From Bradyrhizobium sp. AUGA SZCCT0158 (GTDB lineage Bacteria; Pseudomonadota; Alphaproteobacteria; Rhizobiales; Xanthobacteraceae): 64,000 nt of DNA. The notes beneath the pieces were generated by a model. That model was not told the origin of the DNA and did not search any database. It saw only the letters and a program-made list of their open reading frames with translations. This document shows, one piece after another, positions 44,690 through 52,366 of this stretch. The stretch lies in contig NZ_JAFCME010000009.1 in NCBI RefSeq assembly GCF_018130065.1, positions 124,001-188,000 of the forward strand, given 5' to 3'. Within the stretch, counting starts at the first letter, position 1; every line of letters starts with the position of its first letter. A program made the translations under genes and the position numbers.

Positions 44690-45306
44690 TCGTTATCGAC
44701 TGTCGCGCCACGTTGAGGGGATGCCGGACTGCGGAATAAAATCTGACAGGACCTCGACCTCCAACAAACTTGCCGTTGAAAGACACGCTGAAGCGCGAGC
44801 CTCTGAAGTCGATGCGCAAGCTATGCCGGTGTCGGCCGGAACCTTGACGTTAGAGCCGTAGCCTCCCTTGCGGCCGACAATGTCGAGTGGGCTTCGAACA
44901 CCGTTGACGGTTTTGTAGAGAATGACATTGTCCTCAAGCGCATTGGCCCGGGTCACGCAGTAATTGTTCGCGTCCTTCGCCCGCCACACAATGCCGGCGG
45001 CGCGATCCTGCGATCCCGCGATGGCCTTGAATTTTATCTCGACAAAACCGTCCTGATGCTGGTGTCGTTCTTCAGCAGCAGCGGATAGGTGGCCCGGCCG
45101 GATTGCTTGAGCACCTTCGATTTTGACGTTGCCGTGTCATCGCTCTCGACCGTCCATTTCGGATCACCTGATCCTGTAAGGGGCGCCGTCCAGCCCTCGG
45201 GCGCAACACCGATCCCGGTGCTCTCGAAACTGATTGCGTGGTTTGACATGTCATTCACTCCCATGAGGAAAAGCGTCGCCGCAATGATGGCTCCCCTGAA
45301 TCTCGC
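44690..45306 (-). pseudogene. Frameshifted secreted DUF1080-like (lectin/glucanase-fold) protein
   Basis: Translating the minus strand in alternating frames recovers one protein: a signal-like start (RGAIIAATLFLMG), then ISFESTGIGVAPEGWTAPLTG and SDDTATSKSKVLKQSGRATY in frame one; DGFVEIKFKAIAGSQDRAAG and VWRAKDANNYCVTRANALED in frame two; HSLRIDFRGSRFSVSFNGKF in frame three; LEVEVLSDF back in frame two. Breaks lie near 45053 (one base missing between SI and DGF), near 44850 (acc-tgg-cat appears as acc-ggcat) and near 44770. The family, as I recall it, continues W..KWTVE.DDTA...VLKQSG through VWRAKDANNYYV.RANALEDN, so this is a genuine broken member. Confidence 0.75.
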
Positions 45307-45327
45307 CGCAGAAAGCGTAGCGCGCTT

Positions 45328-45397
45328 CGTAGGGCGGGTTCTCTTTAACCCGCCGCTTTGATTGCGAGATGGCGGGTTAAAGCGAACCCGCCCTACG
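45328..45397. repeat. Palindromic intergenic repeat (CGTAGGGCGGGTT type)
   Basis: CGTAGGGCGGGTT (45328-45340) is mirrored by AACCCGCCCTACG (45385-45397), with a nested AACCCGCC/GGCGGGTT pair inside (45347-45354 and 45371-45378). It directly precedes the 5' end of the pseudogene and may have displaced its promoter or start. Confidence 0.75.
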
Positions 45398-45539
45398 CGA
45401 CTGTCGCAATTCTCTTCCGGCCCAATTGCAAAACGCCAACTGCGTCGCCTCGCGCGCAAGCGCAATCTTGCGACCGGGCTGCGACAAAACAACACGACGG
45501 GCAAATCAGTTCTGATTTATAGAAATCATGTCAAGCCAA

Positions 45540-45990
45540 AAATTTCTGTAAATCAAAAATATCTCTCTTCCCTTCGACCCAAATCACCGGCACATTCTCA
45601 CTCATCCCGTCCCACTCAGAGGGCGTTGGCCATCGTCACAACGAGGGGCGGGTCGCGGTGGACGCTGATGTTGCGATTGACGGTCGCGGCTGAAGCGTAC
45701 GGCGAAAGCGTGTGGTCCTGGCGCCCGTAACGGCGTCAAGCTCTGAGGAAGCCAACGCTTCCGAGGGGCGACGGTGGCAATAGAGGCCGTCTCACCGGGG
45801 AGAGTGCGTCATAAGCCGTAAAGCCATTGCGCAGGGAATGTCGGATGCTCTCCGCTGCCCTGTATGCTCATGTGCAGCTCCTTTAGCACAATCGCACATG
45901 AGACCGCGGGTGCAGCGCGCATCCGGCATTCCCTGCGCCCTTTGATTAAGAGGGCGCGATTTCAAGCACAACTCGGGCGCATCGCGTCGC
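45540..45990. repeat. Probable dispersed repeat element with long inverted arms
   Basis: This 450-base stretch has no gene. GCGCAGGGAATGTCGGATGC (45829-45848) is mirrored with 19 of 20 matches by 45919-45938, and a second pair GCTCATGTGC/GCACATGAG lies inside, giving a long double hairpin. The preceding 250 bases (around TCACAACGAGGGGCGGGTCG) strongly resemble a sequence I remember as recurring in many Bradyrhizobium genomes. It also contains a short AT-rich tract near 45515-45570. The remaining bases up to 46202 are the TRAP operon leader. Confidence 0.5.
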
Positions 45991-46202
45991 GAGGGTGCGG
46001 AACCATGCCCCTGCGAAAGCCGCCCCCTTGGCCAACCACCGTAATTGGACAGGATGTCGCATTTTGCGATGCAGCAAACCTTGAAGACCGGACCCTGCTA
46101 ACGGGCAATGGCGTTTCGCCCGGCTTCTCTGTATTGGTTCGGTGGCATACAAGCTTCGGGGCCGGGTACTCGCGCTCCGCAAAAAATTACGTGGGAGGAA
46201 AC

Positions 46203-47204
46203 ATGAAGAGATTGATTTTGGCTGCGGCATCCATTGCAGCTTTGGCCCTGGTGGGTCCGGCTTCGGCGCAGTCGCCGATCGTCATCAAGCTCAGCCATGT
46301 CGTGGCGCCGAACACGCCGAAGGGGCTGGCGTCGGAGAAATTCAAGGAACTGGCCGAGAAGTACACGGGCGGCAAGGTCAAGGTCGAGGTCTACCCGAAT
46401 TCGCAGCTCTACAAGGACAAGGAAGAGCTGGAGGCGCTGCAGCTCGGCGCGGTGCAGATGCTGGCGCCATCAAGCGCCAAGTTCGGGCCGATCGGCGTCA
46501 AGGAATTCGAGGTGTTCGATCTGCCGTACATCCTCCCCGACCTGAAGACGCTGCGCAAGGTCACCGACGGTCCGCTCGGCGCAAAGCTGCTGAAGCTGCT
46601 CGATGCCAAGGGAATGACCGGTCTCGCCTACTGGGACAACGGCTTCAAGCAGATGAGCGCCAACAAGAAGCTGATCACGCCGGCCGACTACAAGGGCCTC
46701 AAATTCCGCATCCAGTCCTCGAAAGTGATCGAGGCGCAGATGCGTGCGCTGGGCGTGATCCCGCAGGTGATGGCGTTCTCTGAAGTCTATCAGGCGCTGC
46801 AGACCGGCGTCGTCGACGGCCAGGAAAACTCCTGGTCGAACATCTACACCCAGAAGATGCACGAGGTGCAGAAGCATATCACCGTCACCAATCACGGTTA
46901 CATCGGCTATATCGTGGTGGTGAACAAGAAGTTCTGGGACGGCCTGCCGGATGATGTTCGTGGCCAGCTCGACAAGGCCATGAAGGAAGCCACCGCTTAC
47001 GGCAACGGCCAGTCGCAGAAGGAAAACGACGAAGCGCTCGCCGACATCAAGAAGAGCGGCAAGGCGGAGATCGTCACGCTGACGCCGGAGCAGGACGCTG
47101 CGATGCGCAAGGCGATGGAGTCGATCTACAAGGATGTCGCCGGCCGCGTCGGCCAAGGGCTGATCGACGAGTTCCTGAAGGAGACCAGGGGCGCGACCAA
47201 CTAG
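46203..47204 (+). CDS. dctP: TRAP transporter substrate-binding protein (DctP family)
   Basis: A 333-residue periplasmic binding protein for a TRAP transporter. It has a clean signal peptide (MKRLILAAASIAALALVG... ending SAQ), then IKLSHVVAPNTPKGLASEKF, the substrate-carboxylate arginine region KFRIQSSKVIEAQMRALG and VYQALQTGVVDGQENSWSNI, all typical of DctP. It probably binds a C4-dicarboxylate or related acid. GGGAGG four bases before ATG 46203 fixes the start; the open frame to 45864 is not real. The permease genes follow after a palindromic repeat of 127 bases. Confidence 0.93.
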   Translation: MKRLILAAASIAALALVGPASAQSPIVIKLSHVVAPNTPKGLASEKFKELAEKYTGGKVKVEVYPNSQLYKDKEELEALQLGAVQMLAPSSAKFGPIGVKEFEVFDLPYILPDLKTLRKVTDGPLGAKLLKLLDAKGMTGLAYWDNGFKQMSANKKLITPADYKGLKFRIQSSKVIEAQMRALGVIPQVMAFSEVYQALQTGVVDGQENSWSNIYTQKMHEVQKHITVTNHGYIGYIVVVNKKFWDGLPDDVRGQLDKAMKEATAYGNGQSQKENDEALADIKKSGKAEIVTLTPEQDAAMRKAMESIYKDVAGRVGQGLIDEFLKETRGATN

Positions 47205-47263
47205 GCGATAGAGGGATGCCGCGAGTTTTTTAAGCTCGTGGGAGGGGTGAATAAATCGTTATC

Positions 47264-47390
47264 CGTCATGCCCGGCCTTGTGCCGGGCATCCACGTCTTA
47301 TTCGCTTAGCAGCGTGAAAGACGTGGATGGCCGGGACATAGGCGAGCGGAAGCGACGCCGTTCTTCGAACGGCTAAGCCCGGGCATGACG
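47264..47390. repeat. Palindromic repeat unit inside the TRAP operon
   Basis: CGTCATGCCCGG (47264-47275) is mirrored by CCGGGCATGACG (47379-47390), with nested arms CCACGTCTT/AAGACGTGG and GCCGTTC/GAACGGC. It lies between dctP and dctQ, so the operon transcript would carry a long hairpin. Ends resemble the leuA-downstream unit at 8352-8448. Confidence 0.8.
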
Positions 47391-47413
47391 AGCTTCGATA
47401 ATTGGGGGACTTG

Positions 47414-47989
47414 ATGTTTCTACGCATCCTCGACCGGCTCGAGGAACTGCTGATCACATTCCTGATCGCGGCCGCCACGGTGATCATCTTCATCGCGGTG
47501 ATGCATCGCTATCTGGTCGGCATTCCTCTTCTCTACCCGTACCTGTTTCCCATCAACCTCGCATGGGCGCAGGAGCTCTGCATCATTATGTTCGTGTGGA
47601 TGGCGAAGTTCGGTGCCGCCTATGGCGTGCGCACCGGCATCCATGTCGGCGTCGACGTGCTGGTCAACAAGCTCGGTCCGAATAAGCGCAAAGTCACCGT
47701 CATATTCAGTCTGCTGTGCGGTGCGCTGTTTACGTTCGTCGTTGGCTCCATGGGTGCGAAATTTGTCTGGGGGCTCTACCACACCGACCAGGTGACGGCC
47801 GACATGGAGATTCCGAGCTGGATCACCTATCTCTGCGTTCCGCTCGGCTCCTATTTGATGTGCTTCCGCTTCCTGCAGGTGGCCAGTAATTTCTGGCATA
47901 CCGGGCATCTGCCGCATCACGACGAAACCCAGGTCGAGGGCGTGGAGATCGATGCGCCCGGTGTCGGCGCTGGGGGGATCGCCCGATGA
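47414..47989 (+). CDS. dctQ: TRAP transporter small permease subunit (DctQ family)
   Basis: A 191-residue membrane protein with four hydrophobic helices, the DctQ length. Landmarks: FLRILDRLEELLITFLIAAA, then LAWAQELCIIMFVWMAKFGA with the conserved E, AYGVRTGIHVGVDVLV, and a last helix around TYLCVPLGSYLMCFRFLQ. It joins DctM to make the permease. The start is ATG 47414, a few bases after GGGGG; TTG 47402 is also in frame. Its stop overlaps the ATG of dctM. Confidence 0.9.
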   Translation: MFLRILDRLEELLITFLIAAATVIIFIAVMHRYLVGIPLLYPYLFPINLAWAQELCIIMFVWMAKFGAAYGVRTGIHVGVDVLVNKLGPNKRKVTVIFSLLCGALFTFVVGSMGAKFVWGLYHTDQVTADMEIPSWITYLCVPLGSYLMCFRFLQVASNFWHTGHLPHHDETQVEGVEIDAPGVGAGGIAR

Positions 47990-49311
47990 TCACGCTGATG
48001 ATCTTCGGGCTGCTCGTCGCCCTGATGCTGACGGGTATGCCGATCTCGATTGCGCTCGGCCTGACCGTGCTGACGTTCCTGTTCTTCATGACCTCGGTGC
48101 CGATCGAGTCCGTGGCGCTGAAGCTTTTCACCGGCATCGAGAAGTTCGAGATCATGGCGATCCCGTTCTTCATCCTGGCCGGCAACTTTCTGACCCATGG
48201 CGGCGTCGCCAGACGCATGATCGCTTTTGCCAGAACGATGATCGGCCATTGGCCCGGAGGGCTCGGCATCGCCGCCACCATGGCAGCCGCGCTGTTCTCG
48301 GCGGTGTCGGGGTCTTCGCCCGCAACCGTCGTCGCCATCGGCTCGATCATGCTGCCGGCGATGCTGTCGGTCGGCTATCCCAAGCGCTTTGCCGCCGGCG
48401 TCATCGTCACCGGCGGCGCGCTCGGCAATCTGATTCCGCCGTCGATCATCATGGTGATCTATGCGGTGGCGACGAGCGGGGCGGTTTACTTTGGCCCGAA
48501 TGGCGAGAAAGTCGCCTCTGCCTCGGTCGGGCAGTTGTTCATGGCCGGCATGGTGCCGGGCGTGATCCTGGCGATCATGCTGTCGGGGACCACGTGGTAT
48601 CGCGCGTGGAAGAACAACATTCCGCGGGTCGAGAAGGCTTCGTGGGGCGAGGCGTTCAAGGCGTTTGTGGACTCGTTCTGGGGCGTCTCCCTGATAGTCG
48701 TGGTTCTCGGCGGCATCTATCTCGGCTGGTTCACGCCGACCGAAGCCGCGGCGATGAGCGCGGTTTATGCCTTCCTGATCGAGATGTTCATCTACAAGGA
48801 CCTGAGGTGGAAGGACGTGCCAAAAGTCCTGCTCGTCTCCGCCAACATGAGCGCGATGATCCTCTACATCGTCACCAACGCGGTGCTGTTCTCGTTCCTG
48901 ATGACGAGCGAGCAGATCCCGCAGGCGATGTCGAACTGGATCACGAACAGTGGCATCACCTGGATCACCTTCCTGCTGGTGGTGAACCTGCTGCTGCTTT
49001 TGGCCGGCAACGTGATGGAGCCGTCTTCGATCGTGTTGATCATGGCGCCGATCCTCTATCCGATCGCGGTCAAGCTCGGCATCCATCCGGTGCATTTCGG
49101 CATCATGATCGTGGTCAACATGGAAATCGGCATGTGCCATCCGCCGGTGGGTCTCAATCTCTACGTGGCCTCCGGCATCGCCAAGATGGGCATTACCGAA
49201 TTGTCGATCGCGGTGCTGCCATGGCTGGTCACGCTCCTGGTTTTCCTCGGCCTCATCACCTACATCCCGGAATTGTCGCTCTGGCTGCCGCGGACGCTCG
49301 GGATGCTTTAG
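47986..49311 (+). CDS. dctM: TRAP transporter large permease subunit (DctM family)
   Basis: A 441-residue integral membrane protein with about 12-13 helices, standard for DctM. Landmarks: GMPISIALGLTVLTFLFF, IPFFILAGNFLTHGG, AALFSAVSGSSPATVVAIGS, TGGALGNLIPPSIIMVIYA, FTPTEAAAMSAVYAFLIEM and HPPVGLNLYVASGI. It is the Na+-coupled channel half of the transporter. It overlaps dctQ by ATGA and ends the operon. Confidence 0.94.
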   Translation: MITLMIFGLLVALMLTGMPISIALGLTVLTFLFFMTSVPIESVALKLFTGIEKFEIMAIPFFILAGNFLTHGGVARRMIAFARTMIGHWPGGLGIAATMAAALFSAVSGSSPATVVAIGSIMLPAMLSVGYPKRFAAGVIVTGGALGNLIPPSIIMVIYAVATSGAVYFGPNGEKVASASVGQLFMAGMVPGVILAIMLSGTTWYRAWKNNIPRVEKASWGEAFKAFVDSFWGVSLIVVVLGGIYLGWFTPTEAAAMSAVYAFLIEMFIYKDLRWKDVPKVLLVSANMSAMILYIVTNAVLFSFLMTSEQIPQAMSNWITNSGITWITFLLVVNLLLLLAGNVMEPSSIVLIMAPILYPIAVKLGIHPVHFGIMIVVNMEIGMCHPPVGLNLYVASGIAKMGITELSIAVLPWLVTLLVFLGLITYIPELSLWLPRTLGML

Positions 49312-49432
49312 TTCAGGAAGGTTTGGCGGCGCGACATTACATCTTGGTAAGGGAAGGCACTCTTGCCTATCGTTAAGTTGATTGCCGGCAGTGGCCGGCT
49401 CATCTTCATGCAACCTTTCAACGGAGGTCAGC

Positions 49433-50026
49433 ATGAGGAAGTTCACCATCGCCGCGGTCGCGGTGCTCGCCATCGCCGGTTCGACGGCGGTCTATGCCCA
49501 GCACCGTCATTGGGGCTACGGGCATATGCGGATGAACCCGGAAGACCGGGCGGCGTTTGCCGACGCGCGGATCGCCGCCGTGCATGCCGGGCTCAAGCTG
49601 ACCGCCGACCAGGAAAAGCTCTGGCCAGCGGTGGAAACCGCGGTGCGGGAATTCGCCAAACTGCGGATCGACCGCGCCAATGCGCGAATGGATGCGCGGC
49701 GGGACGATTCGAGCCCGCAGAAGCCGGATGATCCGGTGGCGCGCCTGCGCGAGCGCGCCGACAACATGGCGACTTCGGCGGCCGCCATGAAGAAAATCGC
49801 TGATGCGGCCGATCCGCTGTACAAGACGCTGGATGACGGCCAGAAGCGCCGCCTGGCCGTGCTGACCGGAATGGACCGGTTTCATGGCCGTGGCGAGGGC
49901 TGGCGGGAACGCCGCATGGAGCGTTTTGAGCGGGATCGCGACGATGGCGGCCGGGATCGCGGCTACAACCGCAACCGCTACGACCGGGATGACGGGCCGG
50001 ACCGAGGGGGCCCGGAGCGGCTCTGA
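49433..50026 (+). CDS. Spy/CpxP-like LTXXQ-motif periplasmic protein
   Basis: A 197-residue secreted protein. Signal peptide MRKFTIAAVAVLAIAGSTAVYAQ is followed by HRHWGYGHMRM, the LTADQEKLWPAVE form of the LTXXQ motif, a long helical part (RERADNMATSAAAMKKIADA, LYKTLDDGQKRRLAVL) and a disordered Arg/Asp/Gly C-terminus. Spy and CpxP relatives bind unfolded periplasmic proteins or stress sensors; a role with metals or envelope stress is inference. GGAGGT five bases before ATG 49433 sets the start. Confidence 0.85.
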   Translation: MRKFTIAAVAVLAIAGSTAVYAQHRHWGYGHMRMNPEDRAAFADARIAAVHAGLKLTADQEKLWPAVETAVREFAKLRIDRANARMDARRDDSSPQKPDDPVARLRERADNMATSAAAMKKIADAADPLYKTLDDGQKRRLAVLTGMDRFHGRGEGWRERRMERFERDRDDGGRDRGYNRNRYDRDDGPDRGGPERL

Positions 50027-50053
50027 GCACAGGTTTGCCGAGTTCGGCCCGGC

Positions 50054-50158
50054 TAGAGCGTTTTCCAGCGAAGTGGACACCGGTTCGCGTCAAGAAAACG
50101 CGTCAAAACAAGAATCTAGAGCCCTGTTCCGATTCCATCGGAACGGAAAAGGCTCTAG
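50054..50158. repeat. Dispersed 105-bp repeat, copy 2
   Basis: It begins TAGAGCGTTTTCCAGCGAAG, contains ACCGGTTCGCGTCAAGAAAA and ends with GGCTCTAG; the terminal hairpin is GTTCCGATTCCATCGGAAC. Same block order as 13701-13808 and 51536-51640. Confidence 0.8.
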
Positions 50159-50165
50159 GGGCGGA

Positions 50166-50190
50166 AGCCGCTGAAATCCAGCGGCTTTTT
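50166..50190 (+). terminator. Intrinsic terminator upstream of tRNA-Lys
   Basis: AGCCGCTG (50166-50173) pairs with CAGCGGCT (50179-50186) around AAATC, followed by TTTT. It probably ends the Spy-like gene's transcript and separates it from the tRNA. Confidence 0.7.
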
Positions 50191-50302
50191 GCCTTTCCGG
50201 GCCCGCGCCAAAGGCCGGGAAAACTCGCTCCAGTTTGCTGGACATCGGGGAATCGCTTTGCTAAACGACGCCCTCTTGCATGGGCTTTTCCGGACCAAGT
50301 CC

Positions 50303-50378
50303 GGGCGCATAGCTCAGTTGGTAGAGCAGATGACTCTTAATCATCGGGTCCCAGGTTCGAGCCCTGGTGCGCCCACCA
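50303..50378 (+). tRNA. tRNA-Lys (anticodon CTT)
   Basis: A complete cloverleaf: acceptor GGGCGCA/TGCGCCC, D-arm GCTC...GAGC, anticodon stem GATGA/TCATC with loop CTCTTAA giving anticodon CTT, T-arm CCAGG-TTCGAGC-CCTGG, discriminator A and an encoded CCA (50376-50378). It reads AAG lysine codons. No integrase or attachment-site duplication is visible beside it. Confidence 0.95.
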
Positions 50379-50483
50379 AGCCCTTCAAGAACTTGGCCAG
50401 ATAGCCGCAGCCCGCGAACCGTTTGCGCGGTCGCGGCCGAGCAATATCTGAATGCTCCGCATGTCGGATCAGCAGTCAGGAAG

Positions 50484-50906
50484 TCAATGGACGGGGGCGA
50501 GCGTCCGCTTCAGCTTGTTGATGGCGCGAACGGCCAGACCGAGCGGGAACGGACTGGTCTGGCGGAAGACGGCGACCTTCTTCACATAGCCCTCGACATG
50601 CCATTTGGCGTGGGCACCGTTGTGGAAAACGATCACGTCACCGACGCCGTAACGTTTCGGTGGCATGCCCTTGCTCTCAAGCACGATCGATCCTTCCTGG
50701 ATCACGATGGTCTCGTCGACATCGTAGTACCAGTTGAATTTGCCCTCGGTGCAGGACCAGATCACGGTTGTGGCAGCGCCGTCCGCGCTGGTCGACAGCA
50801 CATGCGAGCGGGCTTCCGGATTGCCTTCAAGGATCCAGGATGGCTCGATCGGCGACGGCTTGAGATCCACGTTCAAATGGCCGGTTTCAATAAGCGCAAG
50901 CGGCAT
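50484..50906 (-). CDS. Cupin-domain protein (DUF861 type)
   Basis: A 140-residue single cupin barrel. The central strands read VIWSCTEGKFNWYYDVDETI with the acidic metal-site residues, then VIQEGSIVLESKG, YGVGDVIVFHNGAHAKWHVE (second cupin motif with histidines) and an ending FRQTSPFPLG. DUF861 cupins include ureidoglycolate-type and other small-molecule enzymes; the function here is not known. ATG 50906 has GAGG six bases upstream. Confidence 0.8.
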   Translation of the reverse strand: MPLALIETGHLNVDLKPSPIEPSWILEGNPEARSHVLSTSADGAATTVIWSCTEGKFNWYYDVDETIVIQEGSIVLESKGMPPKRYGVGDVIVFHNGAHAKWHVEGYVKKVAVFRQTSPFPLGLAVRAINKLKRTLAPVH

Positions 50907-51163
50907 CGATCACCTCAGCGGATTGAATAAGTAGGCACGGCTCAACAGCGTCCCGGCCACGCGAGTTGCAGATTGCCAATTCTCGCGAGGCGGATGGATT
51001 AGATTACCCCAAAAAGAACGAAGAGTGGTCGCTCAACGCGGGTTACCTCCAAAGAGGCAGCTCAGGCGCCGTGTCGAAACTCGAGATGAAGCTAGAATGC
51101 GAGCTGGCGCCCGGCGAAAAGGGTCGATGATGCGACGAAGCTGGTGCGACAAGGAGGCTGGCT

Positions 51164-51511
51164 ATGCTTCGAGGTTTCAAGGTTCGTTCCGCCGAGCGCG
51201 ATGCTCGGACCGATAGCGAACGGTTCGGTTCGATTTCGGCCGCGATTAGCGCTGCGGTTGCGTCAGTTCAGAAGGAGAGGGACGCGTTGCGCGGGCGAGT
51301 AGATGCGGCCCGCGATCTGGCTTCCTTTGCCGCGGGCACGGACTACGAGGAATATCTGACCCGGGATGCCAGGGACGCGTCCATGATCAAGGAATACGAG
51401 TCGCAGATGATAGCCGGCGAAAAGCGCGTGCAGGAGCTGGAGAGCCAGCTTGGCAGTCTGATCGCTGTTCGGGAGGTTTTCAGCCGCTGCTTCCCCGGCA
51501 TGTCAGGGTAG
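51164..51511 (+). CDS. Hypothetical coiled-coil protein, 115 aa
   Basis: ATG 51164 follows AAGGAGG seven bases upstream. The product is soluble and helical with heptad-like segments: SAAISAAVASVQKERDALRG, DAARDLASFAAGTDYEEYL, KEYESQMIAGEKRVQELESQ. No family is recognised, though it resembles small Rhizobiales coiled-coil proteins of unknown role. Confidence 0.65.
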   Translation: MLRGFKVRSAERDARTDSERFGSISAAISAAVASVQKERDALRGRVDAARDLASFAAGTDYEEYLTRDARDASMIKEYESQMIAGEKRVQELESQLGSLIAVREVFSRCFPGMSG

Positions 51512-51535
51512 GCGGACGTGAGGGCCGGCGACGTC

Positions 51536-51640
51536 TAGAGCGTTTTCGAGCGAAGTGGATACCGGTTCGCGTGAAGAAAGCGCGTCAAAACAAGAGTCTA
51601 GAGCTTCGGTTCTGATTCAATCAGAACCGATAATGCTCTA
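51536..51640. repeat. Dispersed 105-bp repeat, copy 3, supplying the SDR stop codon
   Basis: TAGAGCGTTTTCGAGCGAAG at the left, ACCGGTTCGCGTGAAGAAAG in the middle and the hairpin CGGTTCTGATT...AATCAGAACCG at the right. Its last bases CTA are the minus-strand TAG stop of the SDR gene, so the element abuts or slightly cut into that gene. The hairpin may end the leftward operon. Confidence 0.8.
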
Positions 51641-52366
51641 GGCGGTGTTGCCGGCGTCCACCGTCAGCACAGTGCCGGTGATGTTCCGGCCGCCTTCGCC
51701 CAGGAGATACTCGACCATGGAAGCGATGTCGTCGGCCTCGGGCAGGCGGCGCAACGCGCTGCGGCCGGCGATCCGCCGGCGGCCGTCGTCGTCCAGGGAT
51801 TTGGTCAGTTCGGTGTCGACGAAGCCGGGCGCGATCGCGTTCACGGTGATGCCGAGCTTGCCGACCTCGCGGGACAGCGAACGGGTGAATCCGCCGGCCG
51901 CTGCCTTGGACGCGCCGTAGACGGACAAGCCGTTGTAGCCGGTAGAGGCGATGATGGAGGAGATGTTGACGATGCGCCCGGCGCCGTCGGCCATCATATG
52001 GCGCACCACGTATTTGGTCAGAACGATCGGCGACAGCACGTTCAGACGGATCAACGCCTCGATCTCCGAATTGCGCGTGTTGGCCAGCAGCCCTTCGCTG
52101 CTGATCCCGGCATTGTTGACGAGACCGTAGATCGCGCCGAAGGCGTCGCGCAGCTCCTTCACGAAGGTGGGAATCTTGTCGGTCTGGCCGAGGTCGAACG
52201 CCCTGAAGTGCAGTCGGTCCGCTCCCGCCTCGCGGATGGCCTGTCCCAGCTCCTCGCTCTGGCGGCGCGCGACCGCGACCACATTGTAGTCGCCGGATGC
52301 GGCAAGCCTGCGTGCAATCGCAAGCCCGATGCCGCGACTGCCGCCAGTGACGAGGACGTTATGCAT
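51638..52366 (-). CDS. SDR-family oxidoreductase (FabG-like)
   Basis: A 242-residue short-chain dehydrogenase, last gene of the leftward operon. NADP(H)-site TGGSRGIG (about 7-14), NNAG (about 84-87), catalytic S137 in NISS, Y150 and K154 in YGASK. It is FabG-like, so reduction of a 3-ketoacyl thioester on one of the carrier proteins is likely. The stop codon is created by the repeat to the left, so the protein's natural C-terminus (TVLTVDAGNTA) may have been trimmed; it still matches the usual FabG ending. Its start overlaps the ligase stop by 8 bases. Confidence 0.9.
   Translation of the reverse strand: MHNVLVTGGSRGIGLAIARRLAASGDYNVVAVARRQSEELGQAIREAGADRLHFRAFDLGQTDKIPTFVKELRDAFGAIYGLVNNAGISSEGLLANTRNSEIEALIRLNVLSPIVLTKYVVRHMMADGAGRIVNISSIIASTGYNGLSVYGASKAAAGGFTRSLSREVGKLGITVNAIAPGFVDTELTKSLDDDGRRRIAGRSALRRLPEADDIASMVEYLLGEGGRNITGTVLTVDAGNTA

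Noticed and set aside
47917..49473. 518-aa open frame antisense to dctM
   Set aside because: Extremely His/Arg/Asp-rich composition typical of antisense shadows; covers a clear dctM gene.
50303..50500. Integration site at tRNA-Lys
   Set aside because: No integrase and no repeated tRNA 3' end nearby.
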